From NCBI GenBank assembly GCA_003660235.1, contig QGON01000061.1:1-64000 (forward strand): a stretch of DNA of 64,000 nt. The letters are read 5' to 3'. Under the pieces are notes generated by a model. The model did no database searches and was not told the origin of the DNA. It saw only the letters and a program-made list of their open reading frames with translations. How positions within the stretch are numbered: position 1 is the first letter of the stretch; every line of letters starts with the position of its first letter. Origin of the DNA: a bacterium endosymbiont of Escarpia laminata (lineage in GTDB: Bacteria > Pseudomonadota > Gammaproteobacteria > Chromatiales > Chromatiaceae). The translations under genes were made by a program, and so were the position numbers. Shown piece after piece: positions 9,093 to 17,674 of the stretch.

Positions 9093-10292
9093 TTGACGGA
9101 AAACTATTTGAATCGGATGATTCTGTCATCAGAAGTTGCTGGGCGGCCTGAGATTCAGATGCAAAGCAAGTCTTTAACAATATCTTATCTAACTGATAAT
9201 TCAGTAGAAATATCATTCTTGGGCGACTGGTGTCTGACTTGTGAAGTCGAGACGTGGCAGTCACTCCAGGCACAGTTTGAACAGTATCCAGAGCCGCCTA
9301 AGGAAATAGATTTTGTCAGTTCTGACCTTGAGAACTGGGACAGCAAACTGCTGCTGTTCCTGGTTAAATTAGACGCATATGCTCAGTCCCGGCATATACC
9401 CGTCAATTGGGACGGTCTGCCCGATGGGGCGAAAGGACTCTTGCGCCTGGCAACGGAGGTGCCTGAGAGAAGCGGTGCCCGCAGACGGACAGGGACCGGG
9501 TCATTGGTGTATCGCCTGGGAAAATGGGCGATGGGCGGGGTTGAAGAACTTACCGGTTTAGCCGCATTTCTGGGTGAGTGGCTGCTTTCGATCGGCAGAT
9601 TTATTACCGGCAGAGCGAGCTTTAGATGGGTTGATTTCAACCGTTTTCTCCACTCCGCCGGTGCTGGTGCACTGCCTATCGTTGGCGTAATCAGCCTGCT
9701 GGTAGGGGCTGTGCTTGGGTTTGTCGGGGCCGTGCAATTGCAGATGTTTGGGGCTCAGATCTACGTCGCCGACCTTGTGGGGCTTGGTGTCGTCAGAGAG
9801 ATGGGGGCGATGATGACGGCTATCATCATGGCTGGTCGCACTGGATCGGCCTACGCGGCCCAGTTGGGTACCATGCAGGTGAATGAGGAGATAGATGCAC
9901 TACGTACCATGGGAATCTCACCGATGGATTTTCTGGTCTTGCCCCGCACCCTGGCGCTGATTTTGATGTTGCCGCTACTCTGCCTCTGGGCGGATGCTCT
10001 GGGTATCCTGGGTGGATTGCTGGTAGGTGTTTCCATATTGGACATCACATTGCTGGAGTATTTACAGCAGACCAAAGAGGCTATCACCCTTACTGATATC
10101 GCCACCGGTCTCATAAAAAGTCTGATTTTTGCTGTTGTAGTATCCTTGGCAGGATGCCTGCGGGGGTTACAGAGCGGACGTAATTCAGCGGCAGTGGGCA
10201 ATGCGACCACCTCTGCCATGGTCACGGCAATTCTGCTGATCGTCATCTGGGACGCGCTTACAACCATCATTTTCAACCGTCTGGGGATATGA
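9093..10292 (+). CDS. mlaE: Lipid-transport ABC permease MlaE with N-terminal STAS-like domain
   Basis: The C-terminal two thirds (from about residue 165) is an MlaE-type permease with about five membrane segments. It has the signatures GAVQLQMFGAQIYVADLVG, REMGAMMTAIIMAGRTGSA and QVNEEIDALRTMGI. Together with MlaF and MlaD it moves phospholipid between the inner and outer membranes. Residues about 25-130 are soluble and resemble a STAS/MlaB-like domain (TISYLTDNSVEISFLGDW), so the MlaB function may be fused to the permease. The start is uncertain. A TTG at 9093 has a reasonable AAAGGGAAA upstream, while ATGs at 9117 and 9159 would shorten the N-terminus. The gene starts 80 bp from the divergent response-regulator gene, so the promoters must share that gap. 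It leads the four-gene mla-like operon, 3 bp before the ATPase gene. Confidence 0.9.
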   Translation: MTENYLNRMILSSEVAGRPEIQMQSKSLTISYLTDNSVEISFLGDWCLTCEVETWQSLQAQFEQYPEPPKEIDFVSSDLENWDSKLLLFLVKLDAYAQSRHIPVNWDGLPDGAKGLLRLATEVPERSGARRRTGTGSLVYRLGKWAMGGVEELTGLAAFLGEWLLSIGRFITGRASFRWVDFNRFLHSAGAGALPIVGVISLLVGAVLGFVGAVQLQMFGAQIYVADLVGLGVVREMGAMMTAIIMAGRTGSAYAAQLGTMQVNEEIDALRTMGISPMDFLVLPRTLALILMLPLLCLWADALGILGGLLVGVSILDITLLEYLQQTKEAITLTDIATGLIKSLIFAVVVSLAGCLRGLQSGRNSAAVGNATTSAMVTAILLIVIWDALTTIIFNRLGI

Positions 10293-10295
10293 ATC

Positions 10296-11090
10296 ATGGC
10301 GAATGGTGCCCAGGTTAAAATAGGAAACCGGTCGGGATTGGCGCATATCGAAGTGCGGGGGATGACCATGGCGTATGGTGATTTTCTGATTCAGAAAGAT
10401 CTAAATTTCACTATAAATCAAGGAGATATATTTATTATTATGGGTGGTAGCGGTTGCGGGAAAAGCACGCTTCTGCGCCATTTGGTCGGGCTGCATCCCC
10501 CCGTTGCCGGGGAGGTGTTCTATCAGGGAAGTTCATTCTGGCAATTGGCGCCGAATGAGCGGAATGCGTTAATGCGAAGGATGGGGGTGCTCTATCAGGG
10601 CGGGGCCTTGTGGACCGCCATGACGCTGGCTGAAAATATCGCCCTGCCACTGGAAGAGTACACGTCACTCACTCCCACGGAGGTCAATGAGCTTGTTTCA
10701 TACAAACTTTCACTGGTAGGGCTGAAAGGTTTTGAAGACTACTATCCTTCCGAGATCAGCGGCGGTATGCAGAAACGGGCGGCCCTTGCCAGAGCGATGG
10801 CACTGGATCCCGAGACCCTGTTTTTCGATGAACCTTCAGCCGGTCTGGATCCGATAAGTGCGCGCCTGCTGGACGATCTCATCATTGAGCTGCGGGATAG
10901 CCTGGGTGCGACCATCGTGATTGTGACCCACGAACTGGCCAGTATTTTTGCCGTCGGCAATAATTCCGTCTTTCTGGATGCGGCGAGCAAAACAATGATC
11001 GCGGAGGGGGATCCCAAGCGGTTACTGGCGGAAACGGACAACCCCATCGTGAGAAAATTCCTTACCCGTGGCGAAGAGGGATATCCATGA
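10296..11090 (+). CDS. mlaF: Lipid-transport ABC ATPase MlaF
   Basis: This 264-residue cytoplasmic ATPase powers the Mla-type lipid transporter. Motifs in order are Walker A GGSGCGKSTLLRHL (about residues 49-62), Q-loop region VLYQGGALW, ABC signature SEISGGMQKRAALARA (about 149-164), Walker B TLFFDEPSAGLDP and the H-loop histidine in VTHEL. The length and the LYQGGALW Q-loop context are typical of MlaF/Mkl-type ATPases. It follows the permease by 3 bp. Its stop codon overlaps a short ATG (ATGA), which could couple translation through a 24-codon mini-frame to the MCE-domain gene. Confidence 0.94.
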   Translation: MANGAQVKIGNRSGLAHIEVRGMTMAYGDFLIQKDLNFTINQGDIFIIMGGSGCGKSTLLRHLVGLHPPVAGEVFYQGSSFWQLAPNERNALMRRMGVLYQGGALWTAMTLAENIALPLEEYTSLTPTEVNELVSYKLSLVGLKGFEDYYPSEISGGMQKRAALARAMALDPETLFFDEPSAGLDPISARLLDDLIIELRDSLGATIVIVTHELASIFAVGNNSVFLDAASKTMIAEGDPKRLLAETDNPIVRKFLTRGEEGYP

Positions 11091-11161
11091 GTGAATTTTC
11101 AGTGGGAAAAGCCAATACACTATATCTAAACGGGTTTGGACAGAGGAACTGTCGTCAATGA
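11087..11161 (+). CDS. Possible 24-codon coupling mini-ORF
   Basis: The frame starts with an ATG overlapping the mlaF stop (ATGA at 11087-11090) and ends with a TGA overlapping the mlaD start (ATGA at 11158-11161). It thus exactly bridges the 67-bp gap between two operon genes. The 24-residue product (beginning MSEFSVGKANTLYL) has no recognisable function. It may only serve to carry ribosomes to the mlaD start, although mlaD also has its own AGAGGAA ribosome binding site at about 11142. A chance frame remains possible. Confidence 0.25.
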   Translation: MSEFSVGKANTLYLNGFGQRNCRQ

Positions 11162-12201
11162 CCGTAAAAGCCAATCCATCCATTATCGGGATGTTTGTGC
11201 TCAGTGCACTGGCATTGGGTGTTCTTGCCATCTTCTATCTTGGCGATGCCGGCCTGAATGAAGAGAAGCCCCGGCTTATCCTGTTTTTTGAGGGGGATGT
11301 CAAAGGGCTCGATGTGGGTTCGCCGGTTACCTTGCGGGGAGTACGGATCGGTCAGGTGGAGGATATTGCTGTTGTTTTCGACAGCAAAGACCTCTCATTC
11401 GATATACCCGTCATTATCAGTGTTACCCGATCCAAGCTGGGTTTTGAAGCAGGAATGAAGAGAGAAAAAGATGGTGCGCTGCTGGACCGTCTGATCGAAC
11501 AGGGCCTGAGGGCACGTCTGAATATTCAGAGTCTGGTGACTGGAAAACTGGAGGTCGAATTGGGATTTCATCCCAATAGCGAGGTAAAAATGCGGGGTTT
11601 GAGCAGGGAGTATCCTGAGATACCGACCATACCCTCGAATATGGAGAAGATTGCCCGGGTCCTGGAGGATCTTCCGCTCGAACGAATCGCCAAACGGACC
11701 GAAGAGATCCTGGCTGGAATCGATAAGCTTGTTAATGCTCCGGATTTGCCGCAGATGCTTGCCCATCTTGCTTCCGCCATAAAAAGATTCGATAGTCTCG
11801 CCCGGAAACTCGAAACCTCTGTCCCGCATCTGACCCGGCGATCGGTGATCATGATCGATGAGACCCGCAAACTGGTGGAACAGTTGCAGACGCAGCTTGA
11901 ACCTCTTATTGGGGAGTGGACTCGCGTGGCCCAGGATTCCCGAACCATGATTGATCGGATGGACAAAAAAGTTGACCATGCGGTGGAGAGTTGGGACGAG
12001 ACGCTTCTCAGTGGAGAGCAGGCCTTCTCCCAGTTCAGCAAGACCCTGTCATCCGCTGAATCGTTAGTGGCGGAGGATTCACCTGTGATGCGGGATGTCG
12101 GAGTTGCGCTGCGGGAACTGGCGGCTGCCACGCGTTCGATCCGCATCATGGCGGAGTATCTTGAACGCCACCCCGAGGCATTGATCAGAGGAAAGCAGTG
12201 A
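11158..12201 (+). CDS. mlaD: MlaD-like MCE-domain substrate-binding protein
   Basis: The protein (347 residues) has one N-terminal membrane anchor (about residues 9-27, IGMFVLSALALGVLAIFYLG). An MCE domain follows (about 38-130), with FFEGDVKGLDVGSPVTLRGV and the closing LVTGKLEVELGFHP. The rest is a long helical tail with repeated hydrophobic heptads. MCE proteins form periplasmic rings or tubes that carry lipids for the MlaFE pump. The tail is longer than in E. coli MlaD (about 183 residues) and closer to the PqiB/YrbD-long type, which suggests an extended periplasmic needle (inference). The ATG is preceded by AGAGGAA. Its end overlaps the start of the lipoprotein gene. Confidence 0.88.
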   Translation: MTVKANPSIIGMFVLSALALGVLAIFYLGDAGLNEEKPRLILFFEGDVKGLDVGSPVTLRGVRIGQVEDIAVVFDSKDLSFDIPVIISVTRSKLGFEAGMKREKDGALLDRLIEQGLRARLNIQSLVTGKLEVELGFHPNSEVKMRGLSREYPEIPTIPSNMEKIARVLEDLPLERIAKRTEEILAGIDKLVNAPDLPQMLAHLASAIKRFDSLARKLETSVPHLTRRSVIMIDETRKLVEQLQTQLEPLIGEWTRVAQDSRTMIDRMDKKVDHAVESWDETLLSGEQAFSQFSKTLSSAESLVAEDSPVMRDVGVALRELAAATRSIRIMAEYLERHPEALIRGKQ

Positions 12202-12809
12202 TGAAACCCCTATGGAAATACACAGTGGCGTTGCTGATTATTGCCTCGATGTTTCACCTGGCCGGTTGTGCCAGCCCATCTCAGCCAACGCGGTTCTATC
12301 GTTTGAACGCAGCGGTGGATTTACCGGCTCCGGCTGAAACCACTCAGACACGATTACCCGAAGTTGGGCTGGGCCCGGTTCATCTCTCCAGCTATCTCGA
12401 TCGTCCACAGATCGTCAATCGGACGGGTTTATACCGATTGCAGTTGAACGAGTTTGATCAATGGGCGGGAACCCTGCAGGAAAATATCATCCAGGTGCTG
12501 GTCGATTATCTCTCCGCTTCGTTGGGAGAGAACCGGGTGGTTGCCTACCCATGGCACAGCTCCCTGAAGCCCAGTTATGAAATTTCGCTCTATTTCAGCC
12601 GATTCGATGCGGTGGACGGTTTGCAGGTGATCCTGCAAGCGCGCTGGATGCTGCTGGATAGAGCAAAGGGCAAGGTACTCGATACGCGACAGGTAACCCT
12701 TTCTGAGCCGATCGAGGGGCCGGAACCCGAGGCCATTGTTGCGGCAGGGAGTCGCGCACTGGAGCACCTCTCCAGACGACTTGAAGCGCTGCTGAGAAAG
12801 CAGCTGTGA
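12201..12809 (+). CDS. PqiC-like transport-auxiliary lipoprotein
   Basis: The product has a lipoprotein signal peptide with lipobox LAGC (cysteine at about residue 23) followed by SPSQPTRFYRL. Next come segments typical of the ABC-type transport auxiliary family (PqiC/DUF330), such as GLGPVHLSSYLDRPQIVNR and the pattern LQENIIQVLVDYLSASL. PqiC-type lipoproteins sit in the outer membrane facing the periplasm and dock the MCE protein complex. The ATG at 12201 overlaps the mlaD stop; a GTG three bases earlier is the alternative start. AGAGGAAA upstream serves as ribosome binding site. It is the last gene of the mla-like operon and converges on the csiV-like gene. No clear terminator is visible in the 85-bp gap. 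Confidence 0.82.
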   Translation: MKPLWKYTVALLIIASMFHLAGCASPSQPTRFYRLNAAVDLPAPAETTQTRLPEVGLGPVHLSSYLDRPQIVNRTGLYRLQLNEFDQWAGTLQENIIQVLVDYLSASLGENRVVAYPWHSSLKPSYEISLYFSRFDAVDGLQVILQARWMLLDRAKGKVLDTRQVTLSEPIEGPEPEAIVAAGSRALEHLSRRLEALLRKQL

Positions 12810-12894
12810 AGGGGTGGGAGTGCAAATCCACTGAATTCTATCTTAATTCCCCGCCAGTATGATGCCGATCCCTACGGGCAATAATCGGATGTTG

Positions 12895-13698
12895 TTAGCT
12901 CGACGTGCTCACAGGTTCTTGCTTCGGTTGGGATTCGACCTCTCCATCGACAGGTGTCTCGTCTTCGACAGGTTCAGTGGGAAGTTCGTAACGACTTGCC
13001 AGAAAAAGCACCCCGATGATGGGATGGTCGAGATAGTGGATCTCTCCACTGCGCATTCTGCGCTGTGACTGCATTCGAAAGGTGCGAAAAGCGGGACGAA
13101 ACTCTAAGCTGTCACCCGTCATTCCATCTTCCGTCTCCCACTGCCGCAGTAGCAGATCCGTCTCAAGGTGTAGATAGCGTTTGACGCCGACCCTGATCGT
13201 GCCCTCCAGTCGTAGGGGTTCATCAATGGCCGATTGTGGGTTTGAAGACCTGGGCAACTCCAGGAGCAGTTGTTGGGACTGGTCAGGCTCGATAACCTGC
13301 TGACGCCAGGCGACATGCAGCAGAGGTTTGTAATTTCGGGATCTGGAGAGGTGCTGATGCTGTTCACTGAGTTGCCATTCAGACTCGGCAAGTGGTCTAA
13401 AAGGTTCAGGTTCAGGTTCAGGTGCGGGTGGCGCTGCTGTTTCGATCGGCTCCCGCAGACCGATTTCCTGAGCCAGGGCCTCGGTTAAGGGTATGGCATT
13501 CAGCCGTGATGGCGTACCGGGATCCTCCGGCCAAAACTCAGTGGAGCCGGCGCCGGCGCTGATACGTTCAAATATCAGAACCTCAAACTGGTACCAGGGT
13601 GGTATTTCCTCTTCCGGCTGTTCTTCAGCAGTAGCAATCGTTCCGGCCAGGCTCAGGATGAGCGCTACTGGCAACCAATATTTGTGTCTATTCTGCAC
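12895..13698 (-). CDS. csiV: CsiV-family periplasmic protein
   Basis: The 267-residue product has a signal peptide (about residues 1-24, ending ATAEE) and the hallmark WYQFEVLIFERI (about residues 35-46). A proline/glutamate-rich linker (PAPEPEPEPF) and a C-terminal half with SGEIHYLDHPIIGVLFLASRYE follow. This pattern matches the CsiV (peptidoglycan-binding, DUF-type) family that commonly sits directly after mfd in gammaproteobacteria. Function in this organism is not known; CsiV has been tied to cell-wall-related growth in Vibrio. Translation begins at a GTG 36 bp after the mfd stop, so they are likely one operon. The tail (DETPVDGEVESQPKQ) is acidic and probably disordered. Confidence 0.75.
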   Translation of the reverse strand: MQNRHKYWLPVALILSLAGTIATAEEQPEEEIPPWYQFEVLIFERISAGAGSTEFWPEDPGTPSRLNAIPLTEALAQEIGLREPIETAAPPAPEPEPEPFRPLAESEWQLSEQHQHLSRSRNYKPLLHVAWRQQVIEPDQSQQLLLELPRSSNPQSAIDEPLRLEGTIRVGVKRYLHLETDLLLRQWETEDGMTGDSLEFRPAFRTFRMQSQRRMRSGEIHYLDHPIIGVLFLASRYELPTEPVEDETPVDGEVESQPKQEPVSTSS

Positions 13699-13734
13699 CT
13701 TTCAACTCATATTGTTTTCTTAAGACTTGCCAGT

Positions 13735-16700
13735 CTAGCCTATCAGGCTATCGATCAGGACATCTATTTCGTTCACCCTTTCGATTGGGTCGGGCATATC
13801 CTGGATATATCTGAGTTTATCGCCACCGTCCATTTTATACATCTGGGGACGGGTTTGGATCAGGCGGATCAGGTTTGCCGGATCAATCTTGGGATCTGAA
13901 TCAAATAGCATACGCGCCCCTTTGGGGCCCGCTTCGATCTTGCGGATACCCAGAGGGTGGGCCCGTAGTTTGAGTTCGGTGATTGCAAAAAGATTCTTGG
14001 CCGTTTGAGGCAGCAGACCGAATCGGTCGATCATCTCGACCTGTAGTTCGCGCAGTTCGTCATGGGTCGCAGCGCTGGCGATCCGCTTATAGAGCACCAA
14101 CCGGCTGTGCACATCCGGCAGATAGTCTTCCGGCAACAGCGCGGCAATGCCCAGCTCAATCTCGGTGCCGTGGTCCAGGGGGCGGTCGAGTGTCGGCTGC
14201 TCCCCCGCCTTGAGGGCTTTCACCGCCCGCTCCAGCAGTTCGGAATAGAGGGTGAAGCCGATCTCGTTGATCTGACCGCTCTGTTCGTCGCCGAGCAGCT
14301 CTCCGGCGCCGCGGATCTCCATGTCATGGGTGGATAGGGTGAAACCGGCTCCCAGGTCCTCCAGGGATTCGATTGCCTCCAGCCGCTTCTTTGCATCGGC
14401 GGTCATCACCCCGGCGGGCGGAGTCAGCAGATAGGCGTAAGCACGGTGGTGGGAGCGCCCGACCCGGCCGCGAATCTGATGCAGTTGGGCCAGTCCGAGT
14501 TTGTCCGCCCGGTTTATGATCATTGTATTGGCGGTGGGGACGTCGATGCCGCTCTCTATGATGGTGGTGCAGACCAGCAGATTGAAGCGCTGGTGGTAGA
14601 AGTCACGCATGATGCCTTCCAGTTTGCGCTCGCGCATCTGGCCGTGGGCCACCTGCAGTCGGATGCCGGGCAGCAGGGCTTCAAGCCTGTCCGCCATGTT
14701 TTCGATGGTGCTGACCTCGTTATGCAGGAAGTAGATCTGACCGCCGCGCTTCAGTTCGCGCTGACAGGCCTCGGTAATCAATGTGTCGTTCCACTGACTG
14801 ACGAAGGTCTTGATCGGATGACGCAATGCCGGAGGGGTGGCGATGATCGAAAGATCGCGCATCCCCGCCAACGCCATGTTCAGGGTTCGGGGGATCGGGG
14901 TGGCGGTCAGCGTCAGCAGGTCCACCTCACTGCGCAGGGCCTTGAGCTTCTCCTTGTGGCGTACGCCGAAGCGGTGCTCCTCGTCGATGATCACCAGTCC
15001 GAGGTCTTTGAACTTGATGCCCTCGGAGAGCAGTTTGTGGGTGCCGATAACGATGTCGAGTGTGCCGTCGGCCAGTCCGTCGATGACCTTCTGCTGCTGT
15101 TTCCCGGTGCGGAAGCGGGAGAGGCTCTCGATCTTGACGGGCCAGTCGGCAAAGCGGTCGGAAAAGTTCTGATAGTGCTGCTGGGCGAGCAGGGTGGTAG
15201 GCACCAGCACCACCACCTGTTTGTTGCCTTGGGTGGCCATGAAGGCGGCGCGCATGGCAACCTCGGTCTTGCCGAAGCCCACATCCCCGCAGACGACCCG
15301 GTCCATGGGTTGAGGTGAGGCCATATCTTCCAACACCGAGTCGATGGTCTGCTGTTGGTCCGGCGTCGTTTCGAACTCAAAGGCGGCGCTGAAGCTTTGA
15401 TATTCGTCAGCAGGTTCAGGGAAGGCAACACCCTGGCGTGCGGCACGGCGGGCATAGATCTCCAGCAACTCTGCGGCGACATCCCGAACCTGTTTGGCGG
15501 CCTTGCGCTTGGTCTTCTCCCACAGCTCTCCGCCGAGGCGGTGGAGAGGGGCGTTGTCGGGTGACGCACCCGCATATCGGCTGATCAGGTGAAGTGAAGC
15601 GACCGGTACATAGAGCTTGTCGCCTTTGGCGTACTCCAGGGTCAGAAACTCGGTCGCGAGACCGCCGACCTCGATGGTCTGCAGTCCCAGATAGCGGCCG
15701 ACACCGTGATCCTCATGCACCACAGGTGCGCCGATATGGAGTTCCGTCAGATTGCGTACGATCTGATCCGGGTCGCGGGTCGCCTTCTGCCGCCGCCGTG
15801 TCTGCCGCACCTGCTCACCGTAGAGTTGGCTCTCGGTGATCAGGGTGATACCGCTATCCTGCAACCAAAGCCCCTGTTCGATGGGCGCAACGGTCAGGGC
15901 AACAGAGGGTTTTTCATCAATAAATGATTGCCAACTATCCACCACTATGGGTTTGATGCCGAAATCCCGCAACGTACCCAATAACATCTCCCGTCTTCCC
16001 GCGCTCTCTGCCACGAAGAGCGTGCTGCCATCGTTGGAAGAGAGGAAGTCCTGCAGCAGTGCTGCAGGACGTTGAGCTCGTGCCTGTATACCCAGGGGAG
16101 GGGGGGGTTGGGTGGCGAAGTTGGCGAATCCCGCATAACCTTTTTTTCGGCTGGAGATTTCGTGTCTCTGTACCGAAACCCCCGCCGGAGACTTCATGCA
16201 GGAGATTAGTTCATCCGTGGAGAGGTAGATTTTTCCCGGTGGCAGCAGTGGCCGTTCAAGATCGTGTTTCCTCTCATCGTAACGGCCTTTGACCTGCTCA
16301 AAAAAACTGTCTGCCTGCTCCCGGATGTCTTCGGACTGGATGAGTAGATGATTCTCCGGCAGGTAATCGAAGAGTGTGTTTGTGGTCTCGAAAAAGAGGG
16401 GAAGATAGTATTCAAGACCACTGGGAACCCGCCCTTCCGAGACATCGCTGTAGATCAGACTGCGCTGCAGGTCACCTTCAAACTGATTGCGGTAGTTGCG
16501 GCGAAAGAGAGAGATGCCCGCATCATCCAGGGGAAACTCCCGGGCTGGTAACATTTTAATCTGATTAATCTTTTCCAGTGAACGTTGGGTCTCTGGGTCA
16601 AAGGTGCGGATGCTGTCCACTTCGTCATCGAACAGGTCGATCCTGAAGGGCACCAGGTTGCCCATGGGAAATACATCCAGCAGGGAACCGCGAACTGCAA

Positions 16701-17214
16701 ACTCGCCATGGGCGAGTACCTGAGAGACACATTGATAACCACTTCTCTCCAGGCGCCGGCGTGTCTTATCCAGATTGAGTTGTTGTCCCAGGTCCACGAT
16801 CAGGGAGTGGTGGTCGAGAAACGCCTTCGGGCAGAGACGTTGCATCAGCGTGGCGATCGGCACCAGCAGAATGCATCGCTCCATCTGTGGCAGACGGGAG
16901 AGAGAGAGCAGTCGCTGTGAGATCAATTCCGGGAGCGGGGAGAAGAGATCGTAGGGCAGTGTTTCCCAATCGGGGAAACTGAGCACCGGCAGTTTATCGT
17001 CTCCAAGGAAAAAAACGAGCTCCGCTTCAAGTTGCGCTGCCCTTTGCACCGTATCCACAACGACCAGTACGACACCATTAAAGGCCTCTGCGGCGTTGGC
17101 GATGGCGAGTGCAGAACTGCCCCCATAGAGCTGCCCCCACTGCAGTTGTTCACCTGGCTTGGCCGGCAGCGCGGGATTAAATAGGGCGTGGCTATTGTCT
17201 TGTGCTACGGGCAT
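13735..17214 (-). CDS. mfd: Transcription-repair coupling factor Mfd
   Basis: Mfd is a cytoplasmic ATP-driven translocase that removes RNA polymerase stalled at DNA lesions and recruits UvrA. The roughly 1160-residue length is typical. Visible parts are the N-terminal UvrB-like module (SFPDWETLPYDLFSPLPELISQR) and the RNA-polymerase interaction region (APVVHEDHGVGRYLGL). The RecG-like helicase motifs are VVCGDVGFGKTEVAMRAAF (Walker A), IIDEEHRFGVRHKEKLK (DEEH box) and TATPIPRTLNMAL, followed by QIRGRVGRSHHRAYAYLL. The C-terminal TRCF domain follows. I place the start at ATG 17214 (MPVAQDN), where family alignment begins; a TTG at 17238 would add eight residues. It is transcribed with the csiV-like gene downstream. 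A perfect FNR-type box lies 108 bp upstream but points at least as well to the divergent cytochrome gene. Confidence 0.97.
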   Translation of the reverse strand: MPVAQDNSHALFNPALPAKPGEQLQWGQLYGGSSALAIANAAEAFNGVVLVVVDTVQRAAQLEAELVFFLGDDKLPVLSFPDWETLPYDLFSPLPELISQRLLSLSRLPQMERCILLVPIATLMQRLCPKAFLDHHSLIVDLGQQLNLDKTRRRLERSGYQCVSQVLAHGEFAVRGSLLDVFPMGNLVPFRIDLFDDEVDSIRTFDPETQRSLEKINQIKMLPAREFPLDDAGISLFRRNYRNQFEGDLQRSLIYSDVSEGRVPSGLEYYLPLFFETTNTLFDYLPENHLLIQSEDIREQADSFFEQVKGRYDERKHDLERPLLPPGKIYLSTDELISCMKSPAGVSVQRHEISSRKKGYAGFANFATQPPPPLGIQARAQRPAALLQDFLSSNDGSTLFVAESAGRREMLLGTLRDFGIKPIVVDSWQSFIDEKPSVALTVAPIEQGLWLQDSGITLITESQLYGEQVRQTRRRQKATRDPDQIVRNLTELHIGAPVVHEDHGVGRYLGLQTIEVGGLATEFLTLEYAKGDKLYVPVASLHLISRYAGASPDNAPLHRLGGELWEKTKRKAAKQVRDVAAELLEIYARRAARQGVAFPEPADEYQSFSAAFEFETTPDQQQTIDSVLEDMASPQPMDRVVCGDVGFGKTEVAMRAAFMATQGNKQVVVLVPTTLLAQQHYQNFSDRFADWPVKIESLSRFRTGKQQQKVIDGLADGTLDIVIGTHKLLSEGIKFKDLGLVIIDEEHRFGVRHKEKLKALRSEVDLLTLTATPIPRTLNMALAGMRDLSIIATPPALRHPIKTFVSQWNDTLITEACQRELKRGGQIYFLHNEVSTIENMADRLEALLPGIRLQVAHGQMRERKLEGIMRDFYHQRFNLLVCTTIIESGIDVPTANTMIINRADKLGLAQLHQIRGRVGRSHHRAYAYLLTPPAGVMTADAKKRLEAIESLEDLGAGFTLSTHDMEIRGAGELLGDEQSGQINEIGFTLYSELLERAVKALKAGEQPTLDRPLDHGTEIELGIAALLPEDYLPDVHSRLVLYKRIASAATHDELRELQVEMIDRFGLLPQTAKNLFAITELKLRAHPLGIRKIEAGPKGARMLFDSDPKIDPANLIRLIQTRPQMYKMDGGDKLRYIQDMPDPIERVNEIDVLIDSLIG

Positions 17215-17321
17215 CTGGAAGGGCGCTGAAAAAAGCAAAATTATCTCACACCCGGGAGGATGGGTCAGGGGAAGTTTTTTCTGCCGCTATTACGGTAAAC
17301 CCTTAGGATATGGCGGAAAAC

Positions 17322-17335
17322 TTGATTTGCATCAA
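17322..17335. promoter_or_regulatory. Perfect FNR/DNR-type box TTGAT-N4-ATCAA
   Basis: The sequence TTGATTTGCATCAA is an exact match to the consensus for CRP/FNR-family regulators that respond to oxygen loss or nitric oxide. A possible -10 element TATAAG lies at 17379-17384. A start near 17391 would put the box centre about 62 bp upstream, the classic class I position (inference). That would place the cytochrome gene (start 17675) under anaerobic or nitrogen-oxide control with a roughly 280-nt leader. The remaining part of the 436-bp gap (17239-17674) shows no gene. Confidence 0.7.
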
Positions 17336-17674
17336 TGTTATTTTTCTGCCTCAATGTGAGGATCGTCAGTGCGATAGTTATAAGAAAAAATACGGATTTC
17401 GCGCACCTTGCGGAACCATGTAGTCCCTTGACTGCAGTATCACAAAGGGTTGGATGGGGTAGCAGTTCTCCCTGCCTTATTATTCTAAAAATTCACGGTT
17501 GACCGGGTTGAGGTGTGTCCAGTTACATCTGACCCTGTTTTTGGATAGCAGTTCCTTCTCTGTTGGGAGTCGGGATATCACGCTGTTTTTCTAGTTCTGA
17601 TTCTTTCGCATTCCTGATCAGGTTTCCGGCTACCGGAGTCGGAACTTTAATACCGCAATTGAAGGAGACTACAA

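Noticed and set aside
14446..15318. Plus-strand frame of 290 codons
   Set aside because: Opposite strand of the helicase part of mfd; composition is explained by mfd codons.
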